Positions 36,250-45,396 are shown, counted from the stretch's first letter. The stretch is 64,000 nt of DNA from Hyphococcus flavus (GCF_028748065.1 NZ_CP118166.1:3301501-3365500), one strand, 5' to 3'. Notes: generated by a model from the letters alone, not told the origin. Program-made: numbers and translations.

Positions 36250-37338
36250 ATGAAATTGCGCGCTTTGGGGATGATAGCGCTGCTCACGGGCGTCAGCATG
36301 TCGGCGGCCTCGCCCGCCCTCGCCCAGCGGCAAATCGATGACCCCAAACTCAGCCCTATGCTGTTCGGTCCAACGGAAAAAGAAAAGCGCGAAAAAGCGC
36401 GTCAGGAACGTGAAGAGCACGAGCGCGAAATAGAAGAAGCGCTGATCCTGACATCGGAGCAGGAGCAAGACGCAAACTTGCTGGATGAGCCGAAAACGCG
36501 CCCGCTATTATTCGGCGACCACAAGGACGGCGAAGATCTGGTTGGCGGTTCGATTACGCTCGGCGAAGAAGACAATGACCGGCGTTATTTCGGGATTTTG
36601 ACGTTTCTTATTCCCGATGAAACGAACCTCTCCATCGGTGTTGGGCCCGTCTATGAGCCTGACTATTTCGGCTCCAATGATTACGAATTTAACGCCGACC
36701 CTCAGGTGTATGTGAAATTTCGCAACTTCGTCTTCCTGGATGACGATGGCGCTGACTTCGCATTGTTCGGGTTTTCCCGTTTCCGGTTTGGCCCATCAAT
36801 CAGAATTCGCGGCCGCCGCGACCAGGACGAGAACGCCGCCCTGCAGGGGCTGGGCGATGTGGGCACCACGTTTGAGCTTGGCGGCTTTGCGTCGACAACT
36901 TTCCTCGATCGTTTTGCCGTGAAGGCGAAGGTTCGCCATGGCATCAAGACCGGCCATCGCGGCACGATCGTTGATGGGTATTTGACCGCGCTGATTTTCA
37001 GGGCGGGTCCTGTTTCCTTTTCGACGAGCGGTCATGCAAGCTGGATTGGCGATAACTTTGCCGATGCGTATTTCACCGTAACGCCGGAGCAATCGGCTGC
37101 GTCGGGCGGCCTGCTAGGCGTTTATGACGCCGACTCAGGGTTCAGAAATGTCGGCGGCAGTGTGAACGCCTATATCAACATTCGTGACCGGTGGTCGCTC
37201 AATCCTTACGCCAGCTACAACTACATTTTCGACGATTACGCCGCGACGCCGATAATTTCGCAATTCGGCGACCGGAATCAATTCCGGGTTGGCTTTCACT
37301 TGATGCGTGAATTCACTTTTGGCGGTTCGGGCCGCTAG
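36250..37338 (+). CDS. MipA/OmpV family outer-membrane protein
   Basis: 362 residues from ATG 36250, preceded by AAGGGG; an upstream ATG at 36160 would bury the signal peptide. The signal is MKLRALGMIALLTGVSMSAA with cleavage after ALA (residue 28). A charged coiled segment follows (TEKEKREKARQEREEHEREI, about residues 45-75), which is unusual for the family. The barrel then shows IGVGPVYEPDYFGSNDYEF, the MipA signature, and ends in alternating hydrophobic strands. MipA-like proteins are outer-membrane scaffolds or porins of uncertain role. Confidence 0.83.
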   Translation: MKLRALGMIALLTGVSMSAASPALAQRQIDDPKLSPMLFGPTEKEKREKARQEREEHEREIEEALILTSEQEQDANLLDEPKTRPLLFGDHKDGEDLVGGSITLGEEDNDRRYFGILTFLIPDETNLSIGVGPVYEPDYFGSNDYEFNADPQVYVKFRNFVFLDDDGADFALFGFSRFRFGPSIRIRGRRDQDENAALQGLGDVGTTFELGGFASTTFLDRFAVKAKVRHGIKTGHRGTIVDGYLTALIFRAGPVSFSTSGHASWIGDNFADAYFTVTPEQSAASGGLLGVYDADSGFRNVGGSVNAYINIRDRWSLNPYASYNYIFDDYAATPIISQFGDRNQFRVGFHLMREFTFGGSGR

Positions 37339-37339
37339 A

Positions 37340-37442
37340 GCGCGTCCACAAAAAGTGTGCGCGTTTTTTGGGTTCGGACGCGCGACCACAAAAGAACCTA
37401 GACTGCGTTTTTGATTCGACAAGAAGTGAACGCAGTCTAGGT
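37340..37442. repeat. RIME-like intergenic mosaic repeat
   Basis: Two nested palindromes directly after the MipA stop. GCGCGTCC (37340-37347) pairs with GGACGCGC (37376-37383), and ACCTAGACTGCGTT (37396-37409) pairs perfectly over 14 bp with AACGCAGTCTAGGT (37429-37442). Text of this type (GCGCGTCC...AAAAGTGTGCGCG...TTCGGACGCGC) resembles the intergenic mosaic elements of rhizobia and relatives. Only one copy is in this window. Confidence 0.5.
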
Positions 37443-37466
37443 AAAAACAAGTGATATAAAAAAGAA

Positions 37467-37497
37467 AACGCGGCGCATTTCAGCGCCGCGTTTTTTT
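37467..37497. terminator. Bidirectional intrinsic terminator
   Basis: AACGCGGCGC (37467-37476) and GCGCCGCGTT (37483-37492) with an ATTTCA loop, followed by TTTTTG on the plus strand and TTCTTTTTT on the minus strand. It ends both the MipA gene and the lipoprotein methyltransferase gene. Confidence 0.88.
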
Positions 37498-37512
37498 GTG
37501 CTGATTTCGCGT

Positions 37513-38457
37513 TTATTCCGGCTTGCGGAACTTCAGCGTCATACGGTCAGATTCGCCAATTGCTTCCATCTCGGCCCGAAGCTCAGGGTTATCCCGGCTT
37601 GTTCCCAACGACGGCGGCAACCGCCAAACGATATCATCAGTTGTCGGCTGATCAGCCGGATTGGCATTAATCTCACTGGAGTCGACAAGTTCAAAACCGG
37701 CGTTTTCAAATACTGACACGACCTGTGATTGCTTGACGTAACCAGCGTTGCCGATCGCCCATTCGTCTGGCGAATCTTCAGACGCACGGTGCTGAACCAC
37801 GCCGACAATGCCGCCAGGTTTGAGAACCATATTGATGTCAGCAAGCGCTTCAGTGAAAAAGCGGCCTTCCTCAAGCCGGTTGAAATGGTGCGCGGCGCGC
37901 ATCATCAGCACGACGTCTACGGTACCAGCCATGCTCTCCGGCGCAGAACCAAAAACGAAGGCGTCTACTGCCGGACCATTTTCTCCTGCAGCCGCTTCAG
38001 CCGCAGCAACATACTGATCGGCCCAGCTTCTTCTGTTTTCCAGAAACTCTTCCGTGGCGAAGTTCGTAAACAACGGCCACATTTCCATGGAATAGTCAGC
38101 GCCGATTATCTTTCCGTCTTCACCGAGATACGGGATCAGAATATTACCGTACCAGCCAGGCTCGCCCGGCAGGGAATCGACAACTGTCATGCCCGGCTCG
38201 ACGCCAAAAAATTCCAGCGTCTCTTTTGGATTACGATATTGATAACGTGCTTTGACGTCATCGGACTGTGCGGCAAGAACCGCGTCAAGCTTTTCCGACG
38301 CCGTCATCGCATCACTGGCTTCATCGTTGGTTTCAACGACTTCGGTTTCGCTCGTCATCTCAGATGTATTTGAATCAGATGATTCAGTCGTGCTGCCTGA
38401 TTGTTGACCACAAGCAGCAAGGGCGAGCGCCGCGGCGCTCGTAAGTAGGTATTTCAT
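37513..38457 (-). CDS. Class I methyltransferase-like lipoprotein
   Basis: 314 residues from ATG 38457. The signal MKYLLTSAAALALAACGQQS has a lipobox LAAC with Cys16 as the lipidated residue, followed by a Ser/Thr/Glu-rich linker. Residues about 85-310 have a class I SAM-methyltransferase topology (GMTVVDSLPGEPGWYGNILI for motif I, GADYSMEMW for the acidic strand, LKPGGIVGVVQHRA for the late strand). Motif I is altered from the usual DxGxGxG. An exported methyltransferase is puzzling because SAM is cytoplasmic; the domain may bind another ligand or act as a scaffold. Confidence 0.8.
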   Translation of the reverse strand: MKYLLTSAAALALAACGQQSGSTTESSDSNTSEMTSETEVVETNDEASDAMTASEKLDAVLAAQSDDVKARYQYRNPKETLEFFGVEPGMTVVDSLPGEPGWYGNILIPYLGEDGKIIGADYSMEMWPLFTNFATEEFLENRRSWADQYVAAAEAAAGENGPAVDAFVFGSAPESMAGTVDVVLMMRAAHHFNRLEEGRFFTEALADINMVLKPGGIVGVVQHRASEDSPDEWAIGNAGYVKQSQVVSVFENAGFELVDSSEINANPADQPTTDDIVWRLPPSLGTSRDNPELRAEMEAIGESDRMTLKFRKPE

Positions 38458-38585
38458 GCGTGCAACCCCTAATTTGTGGTAGGGGGCTTGTACCAAGGCC
38501 CGGCAAATTCGCCAACAAGGGCTATTCAAGCCGCATCAGGGACGCGCCGCCATGGCCCTTCACGTTTCTGTGAGAGTTTCCAGAC

Positions 38586-39986
38586 CTATAGCGCCTTTAC
38601 GATCTCCTCGCACATTTTCTTGGCGTCGGAGAAAAGCATCATCGTGTTGTCGCGGAAGAACAATTCGTTTTGCACGCCAGCGTAACCGGACGCCATGCCG
38701 CGTTTGACGAACAGCACAGTTCCGGCGTTCTCAACGTCGAGAATTGGCATGCCGTAGATAGGCGACGCTGTATCCGTTTTCGCCGCCGGGTTGGTTACGT
38801 CGTTGGCGCCGATAACAAACGCCACATCCGCCGTCCGGAATTCGGCGTTGATGTCTTCAAGTTCGAAAACTTCATCGTAAGGCACCTGCGCTTCCGCCAG
38901 CAGCACGTTCATGTGACCAGGCATGCGGCCGGCAACCGGATGGATGGCGTATTTCACTTCGACGCCTTCCTTTTTCAGCTTGTCGGCCATTTCCTTCAGC
39001 GCGTGCTGGGCCTGCGCCACCGCCATGCCGTAACCGGGAACGATGATTACCTTGTTAGCGTTCTTCATGATGAATGCCGCGTCGTCAGCAGAACCCTGCT
39101 TGACCGGACGTTCTTCACCGTCGCCTGCGCCGGCAACTGCATCCTCTCCGCCGAAACCGCCAAGAATGACGGAAACGAAGGACCGGTTCATACCTTTGCA
39201 CATGATGTAAGACAGGATGGCGCCCGATGAGCCGACAAGCGCGCCGGTGATGATCAGCGCCATGTTTTCAAGCGTGAAGCCAATGCCTGCCGCCGCCCAG
39301 CCGGAATAGGAATTGAGCATCGAAACCACAACAGGCATGTCGGCGCCGCCGATAGGGATGATGATCAGGAAGCCCAGAATAAATGCGAGCAGCGTCAGCC
39401 AGAAGAACACCCATGCCGACTGCTCAAAGGTCATCAGCATGCCCATGAGCAGCACTATCGCCGCGGCGAGCGCAAGATTGATCACATGGCGCGACGGCAA
39501 CAGGATCGGTTTGCCGGACATATTGCCGTTCAATTTCGCAAAAGCGATCACCGAACCGGAAAAGGTGATAGCGCCGATAGCCACCCCGAGCGACATTTCA
39601 ATAATCGATTGAAGGTGGATGTGTCCCGGCTCGCCAATGCCGAAAGCTTTCGGCGCCAGAAACGCCGCCCATGCGATAAACACCGCCGAAAGACCGACAA
39701 GCGAGTGGAACGCCGCCACAAGCTGCGGCATGGCCGTCATCGGAATTTTGCGAGCGATATAAGCGCCCGGCACGGCGCCGGCGGCAACCGCCAGAAGAAC
39801 CAGAAACCACGTGCCGAACCCTTTGTTCTCAAGCACGAACAAGGTCGTCACGACGGCTATGCCCATGCCGATCATGCCGAAACGATTGCCCTGGCGCGAT
39901 GTTTCCGGCGAGGAAAGCCCGCGCAACGCAAGAATGAAAAGAATGCCTGCGGCGACGTAGAGAAGCGCTGGAAGATTATCAGCCAT
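38586..39986 (-). CDS. pntB: NAD(P)(+) transhydrogenase beta subunit (PntB)
   Basis: 466 residues. It carries proton-channel helices (about residues 1-270) and the NADP(H)-binding domain III (about 285-466, with VIIVPGYGMAVAQAQHAL and IHPVAGRMPGHMNVLLAEA). It couples proton entry to transfer of hydride from NADH to NADP. Downstream of PntAB with six bases between, last gene of the operon. Confidence 0.96.
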   Translation of the reverse strand: MADNLPALLYVAAGILFILALRGLSSPETSRQGNRFGMIGMGIAVVTTLFVLENKGFGTWFLVLLAVAAGAVPGAYIARKIPMTAMPQLVAAFHSLVGLSAVFIAWAAFLAPKAFGIGEPGHIHLQSIIEMSLGVAIGAITFSGSVIAFAKLNGNMSGKPILLPSRHVINLALAAAIVLLMGMLMTFEQSAWVFFWLTLLAFILGFLIIIPIGGADMPVVVSMLNSYSGWAAAGIGFTLENMALIITGALVGSSGAILSYIMCKGMNRSFVSVILGGFGGEDAVAGAGDGEERPVKQGSADDAAFIMKNANKVIIVPGYGMAVAQAQHALKEMADKLKKEGVEVKYAIHPVAGRMPGHMNVLLAEAQVPYDEVFELEDINAEFRTADVAFVIGANDVTNPAAKTDTASPIYGMPILDVENAGTVLFVKRGMASGYAGVQNELFFRDNTMMLFSDAKKMCEEIVKAL

Positions 39987-39992
39987 GATCGC

Positions 39993-40466
39993 CTACCGCT
40001 CCTTCTTCTTGTACATCGCCAGCATTCGCTGGGTGACTAAAAACCCGCCAAATATGTTGACACTGGCAAGCGCCACTCCTGCAAAACCCAATGCTTTTGA
40101 CCAGCCGCCTGCAGCGGATTCAGTCAAATCAGCGCCCAGTGCAATCAGCGCACCGACAATCACAACCGATGAAATAGCATTGGTGACCGACATGAGTGGC
40201 GTGTGCAGCGCCGGCGTCACAGACCAGACGACGTAGTAACCAACAAAAATCGCGAGTATGAAAATTGTCAGGAGAAAAACGAAATCCGAAATGGGGCTCG
40301 CCGCCGCAAGAATAGCAAGCTGATCGGCGATAGTTCGCGCCTGCTCTGCCGCGGCGGCCGCCGTTTCGGCATTGCCTGTGGCATTCGCAGCAGCCGCCTC
40401 TGCGGCTTGCGCAGCCTGTTCAGCGGATTGCGCAGCTTCTTCGATCTGTTCTCTCTTATCCTGCAT
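39993..40466 (-). CDS. pntAB: NAD(P)(+) transhydrogenase alpha subunit part 2 (PntAB)
   Basis: 157 residues. An Ala/Gln/Glu-rich N-terminal helix (about residues 1-50) is followed by three membrane helices ([38 protein letters not shown], ending [14 protein letters not shown]). This is the separate membrane piece of alpha found in three-subunit transhydrogenases. It lies between PntAA and PntB. Confidence 0.94.
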   Translation of the reverse strand: MQDKREQIEEAAQSAEQAAQAAEAAAANATGNAETAAAAAEQARTIADQLAILAAASPISDFVFLLTIFILAIFVGYYVVWSVTPALHTPLMSVTNAISSVVIVGALIALGADLTESAAGGWSKALGFAGVALASVNIFGGFLVTQRMLAMYKKKER

Positions 40467-40493
40467 GGCCTGTCGGCTCCTTTAGGGACTGAG

Positions 40494-41735
40494 CTATTCT
40501 TTTGGCGGCGATGAAACGTCTGGCGCGTCTTCGGGCGCAGCCTCATTCGTTGCATCGAGGTCAAGCGTTTCAGGTTCAGCGGCGGCTGGCGGCGCTTCGG
40601 CTTTGACTTCCTCAAACGCCGGATGAACGACCGCGCCGTCTCGCGTCAACGCAATGCCTTTGATGATGGCATCCTCAGGATCGGCGACGAATACATTCGT
40701 TTCCTTGTCGTAGAACGCCGAGACGAAGTTATAGATGTTGCGCGCGTAAAGGCTCGATGCATCAGCCGCCAGACGCCCTGGCACGTTCTTGAAGCCCAAG
40801 ATGGTCACGCCGCCGGTTTCAATCGCCTCGCCCGCTCGTGAAAGCTCTACGTTGCCGCCCGCTTCAACCGCCAGATCGACGACGACTGATCCTGCTTTCA
40901 TGCCATGCACCATGTCGGCGCTGACAAGCCTTGGCGCCGGACGGCCGGGTATAAGCGCCGTGGTGATGACGATATCCTGTTTCTTTATATGCTCGGCGAC
41001 AAATTCCGCCTGACGCTTTTGAAAGTCTTCCGACATTTCTTTGGCGTAGCCGCCTTCGGTCTCGGCTTCTTTCATGGCTTCTTCATCGACAGTGACGAAG
41101 GTCGCGCCGAGACTTTCGACCTGTTCTTTCGCAGCGAAGCGAACGTCAGTCGCCGAAACAACAGCGCCGAGACGACGCGCCGTTGCGATCGCCTGAAGCC
41201 CTGCAACACCGGCGCCCATGATGAAAACCTTCGCCGCAGCAATTGTGCCCGCTGCTGTCATCATCATCGGCAATGCGCGTCCGTAATATGCAGCCGCGTC
41301 AATCACCGCCTTGTATCCAGCAAGGTTCGATTGCGACGACAAAACATCCATCGACTGCGCACGCGTAATACGCGGCATCAAGTCCATGGCCATGGCGTCA
41401 ACACCGAGACGCGCATAAGAACCAATCGAATCCGGATCGTTGAATGGCGATAAAATTGCAATCAGTTTTGATCCGCGGCTAACGACACGCAATTCCTCGC
41501 TTGAGGGCGCAAGCACTTTGATCACCAGGTCCGCGCTTTGTGCAGCATCCGCCGCACTGGGACTGATTTCCGCACCCGCTGCTGAATAATCAGCATCTGC
41601 AAATCGCGCTGCCTCTCCCGCACCTGATTGAACGGTGACAGCAGCGCCGAGAGCGGTAAATTTTTTGACGGTCTCTGGTGTCGCCGCAACCCGGGTTTCA
41701 CCGGACCGCGTTTCTTTCAGAACGGCTATTTTCAT
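40494..41735 (-). CDS. pntAA: NAD(P)(+) transhydrogenase alpha subunit part 1 (PntAA)
   Basis: 413 residues. The NAD-binding domain I protein resembles alanine dehydrogenase: MKIAVLKETRSGETRVAATP at the start, AKVFIMGAGVAGLQAIATAR as the nucleotide-binding fold, and DVRFAAKEQVESLGATFVTV after it. The Pro/Ala/Glu-rich tail (about 385-413) is a linker. It is separated from PntAB by 28 bases. Confidence 0.96.
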   Translation of the reverse strand: MKIAVLKETRSGETRVAATPETVKKFTALGAAVTVQSGAGEAARFADADYSAAGAEISPSAADAAQSADLVIKVLAPSSEELRVVSRGSKLIAILSPFNDPDSIGSYARLGVDAMAMDLMPRITRAQSMDVLSSQSNLAGYKAVIDAAAYYGRALPMMMTAAGTIAAAKVFIMGAGVAGLQAIATARRLGAVVSATDVRFAAKEQVESLGATFVTVDEEAMKEAETEGGYAKEMSEDFQKRQAEFVAEHIKKQDIVITTALIPGRPAPRLVSADMVHGMKAGSVVVDLAVEAGGNVELSRAGEAIETGGVTILGFKNVPGRLAADASSLYARNIYNFVSAFYDKETNVFVADPEDAIIKGIALTRDGAVVHPAFEEVKAEAPPAAAEPETLDLDATNEAAPEDAPDVSSPPKE

Positions 41736-41762
41736 CTGGCCTCCAGCGGCTGAACCGCCGCT

Positions 41763-41990
41763 TTAGTGATGCGAGAAGAACATTTTCACAATGATATGGG
41801 AAAGCACGTAAACGGCGACGCCTGCAAGGATAGACAGCAAAACGCCATTCGCCATGACGAGACTGGTGAACATCATGGTGAGCCCGAGCGCGCCCGGCAC
41901 GCCGACCTCAGTCGCGGCGCCCATTATACCGTCATAGGATTTCTTGTGTTCCTCGGCGTCTTGAAGTCGTTGCGTAGCTTCGTCAGTCAT
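41763..41990 (-). CDS. aa3-type cytochrome oxidase subunit IV-like protein
   Basis: 75 residues. The motif AEEHKKSYDGIMGAATEVGV followed by one or two membrane helices (LGLTMMFTSLVMANGVLLSI) matches the short aa3-oxidase subunit IV family of alphaproteobacteria. It lies 28 bases upstream of pntAA on the same strand, a common neighbour in this class, so it is probably the first gene of the pnt operon. Its role in transhydrogenase function is unknown. Confidence 0.75.
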   Translation of the reverse strand: MTDEATQRLQDAEEHKKSYDGIMGAATEVGVPGALGLTMMFTSLVMANGVLLSILAGVAVYVLSHIIVKMFFSHH

Positions 41991-42049
41991 TAGTCACCCC
42001 GTCAATTTCCTCCATGTTTTGAAGGATTTCAGTAGGTTGGGCAAGACTC

Positions 42050-43036
42050 TCAGACGCCGAATCGCACCGGCCAGGCGCTGAGAAGCGTTCTCAAGGTCGA
42101 GATGAACGCCATGGGCTGATCCATCATCAGATGGTGATAGGCGTCGGGGATCGTGACAAACGGCGAGCGCCCGCGCGCCTGGCTTTCCAGATGCGCAATA
42201 CCGTCGCCCTGGGCGAACATGGATTTTTCCCCATAGATGAATGCGAGCGGACAGCGCGCAGCCCTTAGCAGATCCCGCTCAAAATGAATTTCGAACGTGC
42301 TCTTGGGTCCGGGGTCGAATTTCCATGTCCAGCCCTCACCCTCGCCGTTTGGCATCGGCGCTGGCCGCAGTCCCTCGCGAGCGATGTAATCGAGCAAATA
42401 TAAATGCTCGCCCGGTTGATTCGGCAGCAACCGAAAACGCGTGATCGGCTCTTCTTTCGTCGCGTAAACGCGCGCCGTGCGTTTGTCGTCCGGATTGGCG
42501 GGCTTGGCTTTAACGACCGTATAGCCCTCATGCGGGTCAGGCACGCCGAGCGGCGAGTCCACGACCACGGCGCCGCCAAGTCGTTCTCCTTCACGTTCCA
42601 CAGCCGCAAGAGTGACCCAGCCGCCAAAACTGTGACCGACCACGATGGGACGCCCACGCGAGGCGAGCCCCGCCGCATCAATGACGGAGAAGACTTCACT
42701 TACCAGAAGGTCGAGCGAATACTTGTCCCGCCAATCGGAATCTCCCATGCCGGAAAGGTCAAGCGCGGCTACACGCCGATTCTGGGCGAAGAACGGAGCG
42801 AATGGCCGCCACCAGTTCCGGTGGGCGCGCCCGCCATGAACAAATAAAAGCCCGCGCCGTCCTTCTTCGCCCCAGGCAGTGTATTTGATCTCAGCCCCCT
42901 CAACAGTGACCGATGCTTCTTCGCACGGGGCGTTAATGGCCTTTTCAAACCATTCCGGCGCTGGCGGCCTATCACCGCCAAGATGCGCCAAAGGCCGGAT
43001 CAGATCGTCGGATTTTTTTGCTTTAGATTCGCTCAT
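42050..43036 (-). CDS. Alpha/beta hydrolase
   Basis: 328 residues. The nucleophile elbow GHSFGG has Ser136. The oxyanion region HGGRAHRNWWRPFAPFFAQN lies near 68-87, an acid candidate is in IYGEKSMFAQ, and the histidine is in DAYHHLMMDQP. A classical serine hydrolase of the epoxide-hydrolase/lipase-like type; the substrate is unknown. It stands alone. Confidence 0.88.
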   Translation of the reverse strand: MSESKAKKSDDLIRPLAHLGGDRPPAPEWFEKAINAPCEEASVTVEGAEIKYTAWGEEGRRGLLFVHGGRAHRNWWRPFAPFFAQNRRVAALDLSGMGDSDWRDKYSLDLLVSEVFSVIDAAGLASRGRPIVVGHSFGGWVTLAAVEREGERLGGAVVVDSPLGVPDPHEGYTVVKAKPANPDDKRTARVYATKEEPITRFRLLPNQPGEHLYLLDYIAREGLRPAPMPNGEGEGWTWKFDPGPKSTFEIHFERDLLRAARCPLAFIYGEKSMFAQGDGIAHLESQARGRSPFVTIPDAYHHLMMDQPMAFISTLRTLLSAWPVRFGV

Positions 43037-43277
43037 GGCTCGTCAATCTTGGTTAACCTCACCTCGATAGCGCATCTTCCAACACCAGGCAAAGACTTCA
43101 TCAGCGGCTCCCCGTCAGGGTAAACAAATCCTTAATTCATCCGTGCGCCAATAAATTCAAGCATTCCTTCCAAAGAGTGCCGAAAAGCGTTTCGGAATGA
43201 CACGGATTTAAACCGTTCTTTACCGATATCACCGATGCTGGCGGCGATTTATTCAGTTTAGAAAGGTCCGCCCTGAA

Positions 43278-44762
43278 ATGGTGAAAACGATTTTAATCGT
43301 CGATGATGATCCCACGCAACGCCGCCTCATGCGCGGCGTATGCGAAAAAGCGGGCTATCCTGTTTTGCAGGCAGACAGCGGTGAGAACGCCCTGTCGCTT
43401 TTACAAAGCGAGCAAGGCGCAGATATCGCGCTGATCATGCTTGACCTTCGCATGCCCGGTCTTGGCGGCATGGAAACCCTGAAACGGGCGAAGTCCTATC
43501 AGGAAGACCTGCCGGTAATTGTTCTTACCGCACAAGGCGGCATCGACACGGTTGTCGAGGCGATGCAGCTCGGAGCCGCAGACTTTTTTGTGAAACCCGC
43601 CTCGCCCGAACGCGTCATTGTTTCGATCAAAAACGCGCTCAACATCACGACGCTTAAAGGCGAAGTTTCTCGCCTGAAGCGCAAGCGCGACGGATCCATG
43701 GCTTTTAAAGATCTTGTGGGCGAGTCCAATGCGCTGCGTCACGTGATGCGCCTTGGCGAGCGCGCTGCAAGCTCTAACATTCCAATTCTTATCACCGGCG
43801 AGTCCGGTACAGGTAAGGAAATGATCGCCCGCGCCATTCAGGGCTCGTCCGACCGCGCCGGCCGGCCGTTCATTACAGTGAACTGCGGCGCCATCCCTGA
43901 GAACCTCGTCGAGAGTATTCTCTTTGGGCATGAAAAAGGTTCTTTCACTGGCGCGAGCGCAAAACATATCGGCAAATTTCAGGAAGCCGACGGCGGCACA
44001 ATCTTCCTCGACGAAGTCGGCGAGTTGCCCGCCGACATGCAGGTCAAACTCCTACGGGTACTTCAGGAAGGCGAAGTTGATCCAATCGGCGCCAAGCGTC
44101 CGGTGAAAGTCGACGTGCGCGTCATTTCGGCGACGAACCGCGACCTCAGCGAAGAAGTTAAAAACGACGGCTTCCGCGAAGACCTCTTCTATCGTCTCAA
44201 TGTCTTCCCGATCGAGGTGCCAGCGTTGCGCGACCGCCGCGAGGACATTCCAGCGCTGATCGATCATTTCATTCAGCGCTACAACGCTGAAGAACGCCGC
44301 GACGTGCGCGGCGTGCGGCACGAAGTGATGGACGTGCTGTCAGCATTTAACTGGCCCGGCAATGTGCGCCAGCTTGAAAACACGATCTTCCGCGCTGTTG
44401 TGCTGGCGGAAAACCCGCATCTGTCAGCGGAGGACTTCCCCCTGCTCGCCGATGCTTTTGCTGAAGCCGGAATCGAATCCGGCCCGCCGATGCTGTCGCC
44501 TGCTGAATTCGAATGCCGCGATGAACAGCCGGCGCATGTATCCGCGTCAAGCAGCGCCGATACAGACAACGAAGCGTTCGCTATTTTCGACCGCGAAGGA
44601 CATTTGCGCTCCCTTCAGGAAATCGAGAAGGACCTTATCCAGGTTGCCATCGAAACCTATGAGGGCAAAATGTCGGAAGTCGCCCGGCGCCTCGGCATGG
44701 GCCGGTCAACACTTTACCGCAAACTGCGTGAGCACGATCTGGAAGTGAAACGCGCGAGCTAA
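43278..44762 (+). CDS. Sigma-54-dependent NtrC-family response regulator
   Basis: 494 residues. Receiver domain with phospho-acceptor Asp56 (IMLDLRMPG), AAA+ domain with Walker A GESGTGKE (about 174-181) and Walker B FLDEVGEL, and a Fis-type helix-turn-helix at the end (VARRLGMGRSTLYRKLREHD). The sigma-54 contact loop is GSFTGA (221-226), an Ala-to-Ser variant of GAFTGA. Upstream sequence carries CCGAAA/TTTCGG (43180-43195). No histidine kinase gene is adjacent. It resembles the TacA-type regulators of Caulobacterales, but identity is not certain. Confidence 0.9.
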   Translation: MVKTILIVDDDPTQRRLMRGVCEKAGYPVLQADSGENALSLLQSEQGADIALIMLDLRMPGLGGMETLKRAKSYQEDLPVIVLTAQGGIDTVVEAMQLGAADFFVKPASPERVIVSIKNALNITTLKGEVSRLKRKRDGSMAFKDLVGESNALRHVMRLGERAASSNIPILITGESGTGKEMIARAIQGSSDRAGRPFITVNCGAIPENLVESILFGHEKGSFTGASAKHIGKFQEADGGTIFLDEVGELPADMQVKLLRVLQEGEVDPIGAKRPVKVDVRVISATNRDLSEEVKNDGFREDLFYRLNVFPIEVPALRDRREDIPALIDHFIQRYNAEERRDVRGVRHEVMDVLSAFNWPGNVRQLENTIFRAVVLAENPHLSAEDFPLLADAFAEAGIESGPPMLSPAEFECRDEQPAHVSASSSADTDNEAFAIFDREGHLRSLQEIEKDLIQVAIETYEGKMSEVARRLGMGRSTLYRKLREHDLEVKRAS

Positions 44763-44773
44763 ATCTCGCGCGT
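44750..44773. terminator. GC hairpin between convergent NtrC-type gene and gapR
   Basis: ACGCGCGAG (44750-44758) and CTCGCGCGT (44765-44773) with a six-base loop containing the plus-strand stop codon. No long U-run follows, so termination strength is uncertain. Confidence 0.4.
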
Positions 44774-44774
44774 G

Positions 44775-45038
44775 TTATTCGCCAATCGCCGACAGGTAGA
44801 GATCGAGCAAAGCTTCCTGTTCCTGTCGGTCGGCGCGATCCATCTTGCGGATCTTCACAACCTGACGCAGCGTTTTGACGTCATACCCCTCGCCTTTTGC
44901 TTCGGCGTAGACTTCCTTGACGTCGTTCATGATCGCCGCCTTGTCTTCTTCAAGACGCTCGACGCGTTCAATGAAAGACCGTAACCGGTCCGCTGCAATC
45001 GTTGTTGCGCCTTCTACACTCGCCGATCCGTCCGCCAC
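44775..45038 (-). CDS. gapR: GapR/DUF2312 nucleoid-associated protein
   Basis: 87 residues. DUF2312 members are GapR, which wraps overtwisted AT-rich DNA ahead of replication forks and is essential for chromosome replication in Caulobacter. AADRLRSFIERVERLEEDKA, the coiled IMNDVKEVYAEAKGEGYDVK and VKIRKMDRADRQEQEALLDL are the family signatures. The start is GTG 45038, supported by AAGGAG six to seven bases upstream. Confidence 0.93.
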   Translation of the reverse strand: MADGSASVEGATTIAADRLRSFIERVERLEEDKAAIMNDVKEVYAEAKGEGYDVKTLRQVVKIRKMDRADRQEQEALLDLYLSAIGE

Positions 45039-45164
45039 GCGCTACTCCTTCAATTATCAGGATGCGGATTATTGCTCCGCTTAACTAGCCCATAGGAATA
45101 GAAAGCGGCGGCGCGCGCGCCAAGCGTAATCAACGTCAATGGGGAAAATTAAATGTCCTCGGGG

Positions 45165-45396
45165 AAAAGTCCCTCGGCCTGCCCCGGATCAAGTCCGGGG
45201 TTGGCCTCAGTGTACTTTCCCCCCGATTTAATTCGTAAAATTTGGCTCGAAGCAGTTCTTCGCCAAATTTTTCATGACCCTTTGCCCGCCCAGGGGGTGG
45301 GCGCTAGACTCGAAAACCGGCCAAAGGGCCGTCCCGAGGGCGGTTTTCACAGATTGAATTCTTGTAAAAGTACACCGAGCGAAGCGAGGGACTTTT
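45165..45396. repeat. Palindromic mosaic region
   Basis: The 369-bp gap from 45039 to 45407 has no supported gene but is full of inverted repeats. AAAAGTCCCTCG (45165-45176) pairs perfectly with CGAGGGACTTTT (45385-45396). Between them lie CCCCGGA-TCAAG-TCCGGGG near 45183-45201, flanked by GGCC on both sides, AAATTTGGC with GCCAAATTT, and GTGTACTTT with AAAGTACAC. The CCCCGGATCAAGTCCGGGG core is a widespread alphaproteobacterial intergenic palindrome. Confidence 0.6.

Noticed and set aside
37339-37512. Insertion sequence or transposon end
   Set aside because: No transposase frame or target duplication; the palindromes look like a small repeat element and a terminator.
45180-45205. CRISPR or other repeat array
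   Set aside because: The repeats are inverted, differ from each other, and are not regularly spaced.
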